DNA of 6,666 bases from an uncultured bacterium (GTDB lineage: Bacteria > Bacillota > Clostridia > Christensenellales > Borkfalkiaceae), in assembly GCA_934871445.1 (NCBI GenBank), contig CAKXBD010000116.1, forward strand, positions 1 to 6,666, written 5' to 3'. This document shows positions 1 to 5,737 of the stretch, piece after piece; the first letter of the stretch is position 1, and each line of letters begins with the position of its first letter. Position numbers and translations under genes: made by a program. The notes beneath the pieces are model-generated. The model saw only the letters and a list, made by a program, of their open reading frames with translations. It searched no databases and had not been told where the DNA came from.

Positions 1-841
1 GGATTACGGACAGCAGCGCCTCCGTACTCGAAGTGGGACTGCCGTGATGCCCCGCCTTGAACAGCTTGCACTGCGGCAGATCGTTGTTTTCCACCAAGGC
101 CTCCTCGCCCTTTTCCTCCAAATCTCCCGTGAATAAATAATGATTTTCTCCCTGCGTAAATAACAGACATACGGAATAATTGTTTTCGTCGCTCGATTTT
201 TGCTCGTAAAATACGTTGTATAAGATGTTCATCGTAATTCCGTCCGCGATCTCATAGCTGCGCTTTGCGCCGTTCGTCTCGTTCCAACATTCGAGGGCGG
301 TATAGTGCACCGCGCCGCTCTCTACTTCCGCGTCGCGTTTTTCGACATAATCGTGATAAATTTTCGAGTCCTTGTCGGTTCTCGGAAAGTCGATGATCGT
401 TTCACATTCGAATACGTCGAAAATACCGGGAATTTTCGTCGTGCCCACAAACCCCGAAATATGGTCCTGATCCGCATGCGTGGCAATTACATATTCGAGA
501 ACTCCGTCCTCGCAATATTCACTTACATATTCCGCAATCGTTTCTGCGGAACTCGCCCTAGAACCGGCGTCGATTAAAATTTCCGTATCCCCCGCCTTAA
601 TCAGCGTACAATCTCCCGAATATTTATTTCCCAGCATCAGAAAATGAATACTCAATTCGTCCGTAACGATATCCGCTCCGCCCGAACTGTCCTCGTCCGA
701 CGTACTTTCTGAGGGAATAAAGCCGTCCAGATAGCCCTTGCTCCAAAGTATGTAACCACAGATAATAGCCGCAATCAACAGGAGCGCAATAAGTAAAGCC
801 GCCGCCCGCCTGCGGCGGGTATTTTTTCTTCGTTTCGCCAT
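1..841 (-). CDS. membrane-anchored ComEC/Rec2-like metallo-beta-lactamase-fold protein (C-terminus cut off)
   Basis: Reading leftward from ATG at 841, 280 codons stay open to the window edge, so the C-terminus is missing. Seen: a basic N-terminus (MAKRRKNTRRRR), one hydrophobic segment at about residues 13-33 (signal anchor, N-in), an acidic Ser-rich linker at about 42-62, then a metallo-beta-lactamase fold. Its motifs are LIDAG (89-93), THADQDH (121-127, the HxDxDH variant usual in ComEC-type enzymes), TGD (238-240) and HHGS (265-268). These match the C-terminal hydrolase domain of ComEC and its stand-alone relatives, which bind two metal ions; the substrate here is unknown. The ComEC channel domain is not present before this domain, so this is not a full competence channel. 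The 841 start is preferred because GAGG (850-853) lies 7 nt upstream; an in-frame ATG at 847 would sit only 1 nt from it. The gene begins just past the terminator of the PFL operon, and no clear promoter of its own is visible. Probably an extracytoplasmic hydrolase. Confidence 0.85.
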   Translation of the reverse strand, partial: MAKRRKNTRRRRAAALLIALLLIAAIICGYILWSKGYLDGFIPSESTSDEDSSGGADIVTDELSIHFLMLGNKYSGDCTLIKAGDTEILIDAGSRASSAETIAEYVSEYCEDGVLEYVIATHADQDHISGFVGTTKIPGIFDVFECETIIDFPRTDKDSKIYHDYVEKRDAEVESGAVHYTALECWNETNGAKRSYEIADGITMNILYNVFYEQKSSDENNYSVCLLFTQGENHYLFTGDLEEKGEEALVENNDLPQCKLFKAGHHGSPTSSTEALLSVI

Positions 842-873
842 AGGCATACCTCACATTTCTCTCAAAATCCAAA

Positions 874-898
874 GGAAGCCGAAGATTATTCGGCTTCC
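874..898 (-). terminator. intrinsic terminator of the PFL operon
   Basis: A perfect 10-bp inverted repeat (GGAAGCCGAA / TTCGGCTTCC) has a 5-nt loop. On the minus-strand transcript it is followed by UUUGGAUUUU, a modest interrupted U-tract. It lies 43 nt after the stop of the glycyl-radical-domain gene and before the metallo-beta-lactamase-fold gene, so it probably ends the pfl transcript, perhaps with some readthrough. No T-run follows on the plus strand. Confidence 0.75.
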
Positions 899-941
899 CG
901 TACAAACTCTGAAATCGTTATCTTACTTTTTTCTCGTCCCG

Positions 942-1178
942 TTACATAGATTCGTGAATTGTTCGGGAAATCACGTCGTCCTGCTGTTCTTTCGTCAGTT
1001 TATTGAAATTGACCGCATAGCCGGAAACGCGAATCGTGAGCTGAGGATACTTTTCGGGATGCTTTTGAGCGTCCAACAGCGTTTCGCGGTTGAATACGTT
1101 TACGTTGAGATGATAGCCGCCGTCCGCCACATAAGCATCCAGCATATTGACCAAATTATCTACTTGTTGTTTTGACAT
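942..1178 (-). CDS. grcA: stand-alone glycyl radical domain subunit of pyruvate formate-lyase (GrcA-like)
   Basis: A complete 78-aa protein that is essentially only the C-terminal glycyl radical domain of PFL. Seen: HLNVNVFNRETLLDA (23-37), HPEKYPQLTIRVSGYAVNF (40-58) and a family-typical end (SRTIHESM). RVSGY carries the radical glycine, Gly53 (codon 1020-1022). It matches the last ~80 residues of E. coli PflB and the C-terminal part of E. coli GrcA/YfiD, but lacks the ~50-residue N-terminal extension of GrcA. GrcA is known to replace the oxygen-cleaved radical domain of PFL. Here the neighbouring PflB has no radical domain of its own, so by inference this protein is an obligatory second subunit rather than a spare part. 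ATG at 1178 has a strong AAAAGGAG site 9 nt upstream. It lies 30 nt after pflB, last in the operon and before a terminator. The symbol is given by similarity only. Confidence 0.93.
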   Translation of the reverse strand: MSKQQVDNLVNMLDAYVADGGYHLNVNVFNRETLLDAQKHPEKYPQLTIRVSGYAVNFNKLTKEQQDDVISRTIHESM

Positions 1179-1187
1179 AATTGTTTT

Positions 1188-1195
1188 CTCCTTTT
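1188..1195 (-). promoter_or_regulatory. dedicated ribosome binding site of the split glycyl-radical-domain gene
   Basis: The minus strand reads AAAAGGAG, 9 nt before the ATG at 1178 and inside the 30-nt gap after the pflB stop. A near-consensus site at optimal spacing shows the small gene is translated on its own, which argues that the pflB split is a stable arrangement rather than a recent nonsense mutation. Confidence 0.85.
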
Positions 1196-1208
1196 GCTTT
1201 CAAATTTG

Positions 1209-3242
1209 TTAATCCTCGTCCTTGCCCAGCGAGCCGGGAGTAATCGAGAAGGTATTGGAAATTCCGTCCCTCGAATACTCATAGGGAAGTTTCGCCACCG
1301 ATTCGAGGGAAGCGAGAGCCCCGTGAGTATCCCTGCCGTGCATGGGATTGGCGCCGGGGGCAAGGGGAGTCCCCGCGCGGCGGCCGTCGGGCGTGTTGCC
1401 CGTCTTTTTGCCATATACGACATTGGAGGTAATCGTCAGGATAGAAGTCGTGGGAATACTCTCGCGATAAGTGTAGTGGCTCTTGATGTCCGTCATGAAG
1501 GTTTTCAGAAGCCAAACGGCGATATTGTCCGCGCGATCGTCGTTGTTGCCGTATTTAGGGAAATCCCCTTCGATGCGGAAATCGGTGACAATGCCCTCTT
1601 CGTTGCGAACGGGATATACTTTCGCGTATTTTATGGCGGAGAGGGAATCCACGGCGCAGGACAGGCCCGCGATACCGGTGGCGAAGAAGCGGCGCACTTT
1701 GGTGTCGTGCAACGCCATTTCGAGCGCCTCATAGCTATATTTATCGTGCATATAGTGAATGAGGTTGAGCGTATTCACATACAAGCCCGCCAACCAAGAC
1801 ATCATTTGCTTATACTTTCTGATGACCTCATCGAAATCGAGAGGCCCGTCCCCCGACACGGGAGCAAATTCGGGAGAAACCTGCATGGGTTTCCCCGTCT
1901 TTTTATCCTTCATGAGCTCGTCCTTGCCGCCGTTTATCGCGTAAAGAAGGCACTTTGCGAGGTTAGCGCGCGCACCGAAGAATTGCATATCCTTCCCGAC
2001 GCGCATACAGCTCACGCAGCATGCGATACAGTAATCGTCTCCCATTTCGGGGCGCATCAGATCGTCGCTTTCGTACTGAATGGCGGAAGTGCGAATGGAA
2101 ATTTCCGCACAGTACTTTTTGAAATTGGAAGGCAGCTTTTTCGACCAAAGCACCGTCAGGTTAGGTTCGGGAGCGGGGCCGAGATTATCGAGCGTGTGCA
2201 GGATACGGAAAGAGCTTTTTGTCACCAGCGTCCGTCCGTCCACGCCCATGCCGCCAATAGACTCCGTCACCCAAGTCGGATCGCCCGAGAACAGCTCGTT
2301 ATATTCCTTGATGCGCATGAACTTGACGATTCTCAGCTTCATGACGAATTGGTCGATGAGCTCCTGTGCCTCCCGTTCGGTGATGACGCCGTTTTTGAGG
2401 TCGCGTTCGATATAAATATCGAGGAAAGTGCTGTTCCTGCCGATAGACATTGCGGCGCCGTTCTGGTCCTTCACCGCTGCCAAATATCCGAAATACAGCG
2501 CCTGAACGGCCTCTTCGGCGTTCGTGGCGGGCTGAGAAATGTCTTTTCCGTAAATCTCCGCGAGCTGTTTGAGCGCTTTGAGCGCCTTGATCTGCTCGGA
2601 GAGTTCCTCTCTGTCGCGCACTTTATCGGGGAGCATGTCGCCGTTTATGGCGAGTTTATCCTCTTCCTTTTTGCGAATGAGGTAATCCACGCCGTACAGA
2701 GCCACTCTGCGGTAGTCGCCGACGATACGGCCGCGGCCGTAGGTATCGGGAAGCCCCGTAAGGATATGTGCGGAACGCGCCGCGCGCATTTCGGGCGTAT
2801 AGGCGTCATAGACGCCGTCGTTGTGCGTCTTGCGGTATTTCGTAAAGATTTCTTTGACTTCGGGATCGAGGGTATACCCGTACATGTTGAGCGCTTCTTC
2901 CGACATGCGGATTCCGCCGAAGGGCTGCAAAGAGCGCTTGAAGGGCTTATCCGTCTGCAAGCCTACGATTTTTTCGAGGTCTTTGTCGAGATAACCCGCC
3001 GCGTGCGAAGTGAGCGTAGAGACGATTTTGGTATCCGCGTCCAACACACCGCCCGCTTCTCTTTCCTTTTTAGAAAGGTCGAGGACGATATCCCACAGTT
3101 TTTTCGTCGCCTCGGTAGGCGGCGCAAGGAAAGACGAATCTCCCTCATAAGGCGTGTAATTGCGCTGAATAAAGTCGCGCACGTCCACTTCGTCTTCGCT
3201 CCATTTGCCGGGGACAAAGCCCTCCCATCCTTTGTATTGCAT
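1209..3242 (-). CDS. pflB: pyruvate formate-lyase catalytic subunit lacking the glycyl radical domain
   Basis: Converts pyruvate and CoA to acetyl-CoA and formate in anaerobic fermentation (cytoplasmic). The 677-aa protein aligns by eye along its whole length with E. coli PflB up to about residue 690. Seen: VRDFIQRNYTPYEG (21-34), GLPDTYGRGR (163-172), DPTWVTESIGGMG (321-333, with Trp324 matching E. coli Trp333), the catalytic pair Cys408-Cys409 in IACCV (E. coli 418/419), FFGARANLAK (421-430, Arg425 in the substrate site), SNVVYGKKTGNTPDGRRAG (606-624) and ANPMHGRD (631-638). It then stops at LGKDED, exactly before the linker to the radical domain, which is encoded by the next gene in the same frame 10 codons later. 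Extra cysteines at 405 and 412 flank the catalytic pair; E. coli has Ala and Pro there. CAGGAG sits 8 nt before the ATG. A 138-nt gap with no convincing promoter separates it from the thioredoxin-like gene upstream. Confidence 0.96.
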   Translation of the reverse strand: MQYKGWEGFVPGKWSEDEVDVRDFIQRNYTPYEGDSSFLAPPTEATKKLWDIVLDLSKKEREAGGVLDADTKIVSTLTSHAAGYLDKDLEKIVGLQTDKPFKRSLQPFGGIRMSEEALNMYGYTLDPEVKEIFTKYRKTHNDGVYDAYTPEMRAARSAHILTGLPDTYGRGRIVGDYRRVALYGVDYLIRKKEEDKLAINGDMLPDKVRDREELSEQIKALKALKQLAEIYGKDISQPATNAEEAVQALYFGYLAAVKDQNGAAMSIGRNSTFLDIYIERDLKNGVITEREAQELIDQFVMKLRIVKFMRIKEYNELFSGDPTWVTESIGGMGVDGRTLVTKSSFRILHTLDNLGPAPEPNLTVLWSKKLPSNFKKYCAEISIRTSAIQYESDDLMRPEMGDDYCIACCVSCMRVGKDMQFFGARANLAKCLLYAINGGKDELMKDKKTGKPMQVSPEFAPVSGDGPLDFDEVIRKYKQMMSWLAGLYVNTLNLIHYMHDKYSYEALEMALHDTKVRRFFATGIAGLSCAVDSLSAIKYAKVYPVRNEEGIVTDFRIEGDFPKYGNNDDRADNIAVWLLKTFMTDIKSHYTYRESIPTTSILTITSNVVYGKKTGNTPDGRRAGTPLAPGANPMHGRDTHGALASLESVAKLPYEYSRDGISNTFSITPGSLGKDED

Positions 3243-3380
3243 ATAAATATCTCCTGAAAAAAATTTTTTGCGATAAATTAGTATGTGCGCTTTTACTTCG
3301 TTCTATTCCCCTCTTATGCGATTGCCGCGCACCGGCCCCGCCTTTTTACTTTTTTGCATGCGGTATAATTTTAACTTTTC

Positions 3381-3737
3381 TTATTTTCCTTCTTTGCCGC
3401 AAGCCGCCGCTTTTGCCGCTTTGTGTTCTTCAATCTTTGCGTCCAGCCAGATTTCAAGAATTTCTTCGGGCTGAAACCCCGAAAAACGCGCGAAAATTTT
3501 TCCGTCGTCCATCAAAAGAACGGTGGGAACCCGAGAGACCTCCCATTCTTCCATGAGCTCTGTCGTCTGAAAATCCGCCTCTACATGTACGAGACGAATA
3601 TCGCCGCGAGCGTCTATCAACGATTGAAGCACGGGCATAAGCGTCAGACAGTTGGCGCACGATTCGCCGCTCACCTCTACACAGCAAAGCCCCTGTAATC
3701 GGCTCTTATAATCCTTTTTTGAAAATAACTCGCTCAT
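3381..3737 (-). CDS. small thioredoxin-like protein within the pfl operon
   Basis: A 118-aa cytoplasmic thioredoxin-fold protein with no signal peptide. Seen: VEVSGESCANCLTLMPVL (20-37), whose Cys27-Ala-Asn-Cys30 fills the place of the thioredoxin CGPC, and SRVPTVLLMDDGK (68-80), with the cis-proline Pro71 that faces the redox pair in this fold. The end is a Lys/Ala-rich tail, and extra cysteines lie at 18, 19 and 113. The CANC pair, rather than CGPC, suggests a dedicated thiol-disulfide protein instead of the general thioredoxin. ATG at 3737 has AAGGA 7 nt upstream. It lies 48 nt after pflA and 138 nt before pflB on the same strand, so it is probably co-transcribed. A role in keeping PFL or its activase reduced is inferred from position only. 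Confidence 0.88.
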   Translation of the reverse strand: MSELFSKKDYKSRLQGLCCVEVSGESCANCLTLMPVLQSLIDARGDIRLVHVEADFQTTELMEEWEVSRVPTVLLMDDGKIFARFSGFQPEEILEIWLDAKIEEHKAAKAAACGKEGK

Positions 3738-3785
3738 TTTATAATCCTTGTACAGCTGATTCCCGTATACTCGACAAGTATGCGC

Positions 3786-4532
3786 CTATTTGATAATTCC
3801 CAGCAACCTCTTGGCATTCTGCACCCGCTCCTTTTCGGGAGGGCGCACGCCCTTCAAGGGGTAATCGTACCCCAGCTTTTCATACTTCACCTCGCCCATG
3901 GTATGGTAGGGAAGAACTTCTACCTTCTTTACCGTCTTCAACGTATCGATAAAGACTTTCAATCTTTTGAGCGCCTCGTCGTCGTCCGTAAGTCCCGGGA
4001 CTAAAACGTGCCTTATCCACATCGAAATACCGTTATCGCTCAAAAATTCCGCAAAGGCCAAAGTATGCTCATTCCCTTTTCCCGTAAGGCTTTCGTGCGA
4101 TTTTGAATCGATGTGTTTTATATCGAGAAGCACAAGGTCGGTAAAACGGATAAGCGCTTTATGCTTTTCCACCGATTCGGGATTTGCGGGATCGAACATA
4201 TACCCCGACGTATCCAGAGCCGTATGAATCCCCTTCTCTTTCAGTTTTTCAAAAAGCTCCGTCACGAAAGCCATCTGCAAAAGCGGCTCCCCGCCGGAGA
4301 CGGTGACGCCGCCCGTATCGCCGAAATAATTTCGATATTTCAACGCTTCGGCGCATACCTGCTCCGCTGTATACGCAGTGCCTCCCTTCATCCATGTATC
4401 GGGATTATGACAATATTTACAGCGCAACGGGCACCCCTGCATGAATACGACGAACCTTATTCCCGGCCCGTCTACCGTGCCGAACGATTCGAACGAATGA
4501 ATATATCCTTCCAATTTTCCGGCCTCCCTCAT
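3786..4532 (-). CDS. pflA: pyruvate formate-lyase-activating enzyme (radical SAM)
   Basis: Uses a [4Fe-4S] cluster and S-adenosylmethionine to abstract hydrogen from the PFL glycine, creating the glycyl radical. The 248-aa length is normal (E. coli 246). Seen: IHSFESFGTVDGPGIRFVVF (11-30), cluster motif CPLRCKYCHNPDTW with Cys34, Cys38 and Cys41, SAM-binding SGGEPLLQ (79-86), LDTSGY (106-111), LLDIKH (135-140), WIRHVLVPG (172-180) and LLPYH-like VLPYHTMG (206-213). ATG at 4532 has AAAGGAG 6 nt upstream. It is first in the operon, directly behind a strong promoter. In E. coli pflA follows pflB; here the activase comes first. Its target glycine lies on a separate 78-aa protein, so it may act on that domain free or docked to PflB. 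Confidence 0.96.
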   Translation of the reverse strand: MREAGKLEGYIHSFESFGTVDGPGIRFVVFMQGCPLRCKYCHNPDTWMKGGTAYTAEQVCAEALKYRNYFGDTGGVTVSGGEPLLQMAFVTELFEKLKEKGIHTALDTSGYMFDPANPESVEKHKALIRFTDLVLLDIKHIDSKSHESLTGKGNEHTLAFAEFLSDNGISMWIRHVLVPGLTDDDEALKRLKVFIDTLKTVKKVEVLPYHTMGEVKYEKLGYDYPLKGVRPPEKERVQNAKRLLGIIK

Positions 4533-4579
4533 GAAAAACTCCTTTCTCCGCTGTTATCCAAACGGCTTTTTGCGTATCT

Positions 4580-4609
4580 ATTATAGCAAAAAAGACTCAG
4601 TCTTGTCAA
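4580..4609 (-). promoter_or_regulatory. strong sigma-A promoter of the pflA-trx-pflB-grcA operon
   Basis: On the minus strand a perfect -35 TTGACA (4604-4609) and a perfect -10 TATAAT (4580-4585) are separated by 18 bp. Transcription would start near 4573, giving a leader of about 40 nt before pflA. Both boxes match consensus, so unregulated output would be high; the palindrome in the spacer suggests that it is controlled. Confidence 0.85.
4592..4604. promoter_or_regulatory. 13-bp palindrome in the pfl promoter spacer, candidate operator
   Basis: AAGACTCAGTCTT is a perfect 6+1+6 palindrome between the -35 and -10 boxes of the pflA promoter, overlapping the end of the -35 by one base. A dimeric repressor bound here would block RNA polymerase. 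It does not match the known Rex or FNR/CRP-type boxes as remembered, so the regulator is unknown. Confidence 0.5.
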
Positions 4610-4629
4610 GTTTTTCGCCTTTGGCTTTC

Positions 4630-4767
4630 AATCGGCCTCTTTCCCTTTTCCCATAAGGCTTTGAGGGCAATTTTTTATCCGTTTTTCAACAAAGAAAATT
4701 TTGGATTTTTTTCCTTCCCTTTTCAAATGCCTTCTTTTCCTTTTCCCATAAGGGAAAAAGGCCGATT
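4630..4767. repeat. paired direct and inverted repeats in the divergent intergenic region
   Basis: The gap 4533-4855 has no gene. Apart from the two promoters it holds this element. Arms 4630-4647 and 4750-4767 are 18-nt inverted repeats with one mismatch, both bounded by AATCGGCC/GGCCGATT. The sequence CCTTTTCCCATAAGG also occurs twice as an exact direct repeat (4644-4658 and 4739-4753). The two patterns coexist because the second copy is itself nearly palindromic. Further CCCTTTT words occur at 4717-4723 and 4774-4780. It could be a regulator array, a structured RNA, or the remains of a small inverted-repeat element; no function is recognised. Confidence 0.5.
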
Positions 4768-4772
4768 TTTTC
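4739..4772 (+). terminator. hairpin with T-run upstream of the glycosyltransferase gene, terminator-like
   Basis: TTTTCCC-ATAA-GGGAAAA forms a 7-bp stem with a 4-nt loop, extended by CC/GG around one bulged A. The plus strand then reads CCGATTTTTTCT. The shape is terminator-like, although 4 nt separate the stem from the T-run, and no plus-strand gene or convincing promoter lies upstream of it in this window. It may instead block antisense transcription or act as an attenuator. Confidence 0.3.
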
Positions 4773-4820
4773 TCCCTTTTGAGAATGTGCAAAAATGAGA
4801 AAAAAATACGAAAAAAAGAC

Positions 4821-4849
4821 TTGTTTGTTTCCTTTTTTAATGATATAAT
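4821..4849 (+). promoter_or_regulatory. extended -10 promoter of the glycosyltransferase gene, leaderless
   Basis: TGATATAAT (4841-4849) is an extended -10 with a perfect TATAAT at 4844-4849. A weak -35 TTGTTT (4821-4826) lies 17 bp upstream. The start codon ATG is at 4856, only 6 nt after the -10, which is where transcription should begin. No Shine-Dalgarno sequence is present, so the predicted mRNA starts at or within a base of the ATG. Confidence 0.65.
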
Positions 4850-4855
4850 AAATTC

Positions 4856-5737
4856 ATGAACAAAAAATCATTTGACAAACGAACGAAAATAGAACGGGGC
4901 GTCGCTTGGAGCTTTTTTGCCATTCTCTCTATTATTTTTTTATCCGTTCTGATTTCTCAGGGAAAAAATTATTTTTCGAGATATTTATATGAGCTCGACG
5001 GGCCGTTTACTTGGGACACTACCATTTATTACGCCGTCGGTAAGGGTATGAGCCACGGACTTTTACCCTATCGGGATCTTTTTGAGACAAAACCGCCCAT
5101 GATTTTCTTTCTCTCCGAATTATCCTACCTCCTCACCGGAGATTTTTACCTCTGCAATATTCTTTCCTTCCTTCTTCTCGTATTTACGGCTTTATCGCCC
5201 GCACTCTACATCATCGTGAGGTTTTGCCGCAAAAGGGAAAAATCCCCTTTGCTTTGGTGCTTCTTCCTCCTCGCTGCTCTCTCCGCAGGAATGTTGTTTG
5301 GCGGATATGACCAATTGCGCTCCGGAGAGGTACAAGTAGAGCTATTCGGAGCAGCATGCATTCTCCTCTATTTTCTCTGTATTTTAAGCTACAAAAGCGC
5401 AAATCGCCGCTGCTATTCCCCCGTTCTGTTTTTATCCGCTGTCCCTCTCATGATTGGAGTCATGTTCAAAGAGCCGTTTCTCCTCATCGCTCTTGCGGGC
5501 TCTCTCCTCATCTGTAAAAGCGGAAAGGACTTCCTCTATAAATTGGTTTTCCCTGCTTATACGGCGGAATTATGGGCGTGCTCCTCATGGCCGTTACGGG
5601 TGTACTCGGACCTTATCTCACGATTTATCTGCCGCATATGTTATCCGCTCATATCGGCATTTACGGTTCGCCGTTTGAAAGAATGTGGCAATTTGAAAAA
5701 ATTCTCGATGACCTCAAACATTATTCCCCGCTCTTAA
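4856..5737 (+). CDS. GT-C glycosyltransferase, N-terminal fragment (frameshifted gene)
   Basis: The N-terminal part of a polytopic ArnT/PMT-like (GT39/GT83-type) glycosyltransferase, a family that moves sugars from polyprenyl-phosphate carriers on the outer face of the membrane. Genuine sequence runs to about residue 237 of 293; after that the translation loses its hydrophobic pattern and ends out of frame. Seen: a first membrane span (16-34); an outer loop with WDTTIYYAVGKG (53-64) and LLPYRDLFETKPPMIFF (69-85), where Asp54 is the likely catalytic or metal-facing acid of the family and the PYRD...KPP pattern is typical; spans at about 98-122, 131-150, 163-178 and 188-220; and MFKEPF (203-208). 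ATG 4856 is the only reasonable start, since the next in-frame Met is residue 65, past the catalytic loop. It has no ribosome binding site and is probably read from a leaderless mRNA. The acceptor and sugar are unknown. Confidence 0.8.
   Translation: MNKKSFDKRTKIERGVAWSFFAILSIIFLSVLISQGKNYFSRYLYELDGPFTWDTTIYYAVGKGMSHGLLPYRDLFETKPPMIFFLSELSYLLTGDFYLCNILSFLLLVFTALSPALYIIVRFCRKREKSPLLWCFFLLAALSAGMLFGGYDQLRSGEVQVELFGAACILLYFLCILSYKSANRRCYSPVLFLSAVPLMIGVMFKEPFLLIALAGSLLICKSGKDFLYKLVFPAYTAELWACSSWPLRVYSDLISRFICRICYPLISAFTVRRLKECGNLKKFSMTSNIIPRS
5542..5571 (+). other. frameshift zone joining the two glycosyltransferase fragments
   Basis: The coding frame moves by -1 between the stop of the downstream frame (5539-5541) and the ATG at 5572. 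Adding one G to GCGGAATT (5564-5571) restores ...VFPAYTA-GI-MGVLLMAV..., giving 237+2+322 = 561 aa, a normal length for the family. A single-base deletion or sequencing error therefore explains it. T TTC CCT (5548-5554) also fits the X XXY YYZ slippery pattern in the upstream frame, so a programmed -1 shift cannot be excluded, although CCC is a poor slip codon. Confidence 0.75.

Noticed and set aside
305..577. 90-aa plus-strand frame and similar short frames opposite the minus-strand genes
   Set aside because: They overlap well-supported genes in other frames, lack ribosome sites and show no family motifs.
804..830. GC-rich hairpin followed by TATTTTTTCTT on the plus strand, looking like a terminator
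   Set aside because: It lies inside the start of the metallo-beta-lactamase-fold gene and arises from its Lys/Arg-rich codons. No plus-strand gene precedes it. In the mRNA it might form a small hairpin after the start codon, but nothing supports a function.
1200..1202. TGA in the pflB-grcA junction as selenocysteine or readthrough codon
   Set aside because: A TAA precedes it in the same frame, no PFL has selenocysteine there, and the small gene has its own ribosome site and ATG.
1194..3257. 687-codon open frame antisense to the whole of pflB
   Set aside because: It is a mirror of pflB codon use, which leaves the opposite strand stop-free. The translation has no recognisable family, its start lies in the intergenic gap with no ribosome site, and pflB is unmistakable on the other strand.
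3364..3369. Perfect TATAAT on the plus strand between the thioredoxin-like gene and pflB
   Set aside because: No -35 box at proper spacing and no plus-strand gene downstream; A/T-rich chance match.
3243..3380. Possible separate pflB promoter or internal terminator in the 138-nt gap
   Set aside because: No pair of boxes at 16-18 bp on the minus strand is better than chance, and the GCCG/CGGC hairpin at 3324-3336 has only 4 bp and no U-tract. Co-transcription from the pflA promoter is the simpler reading.
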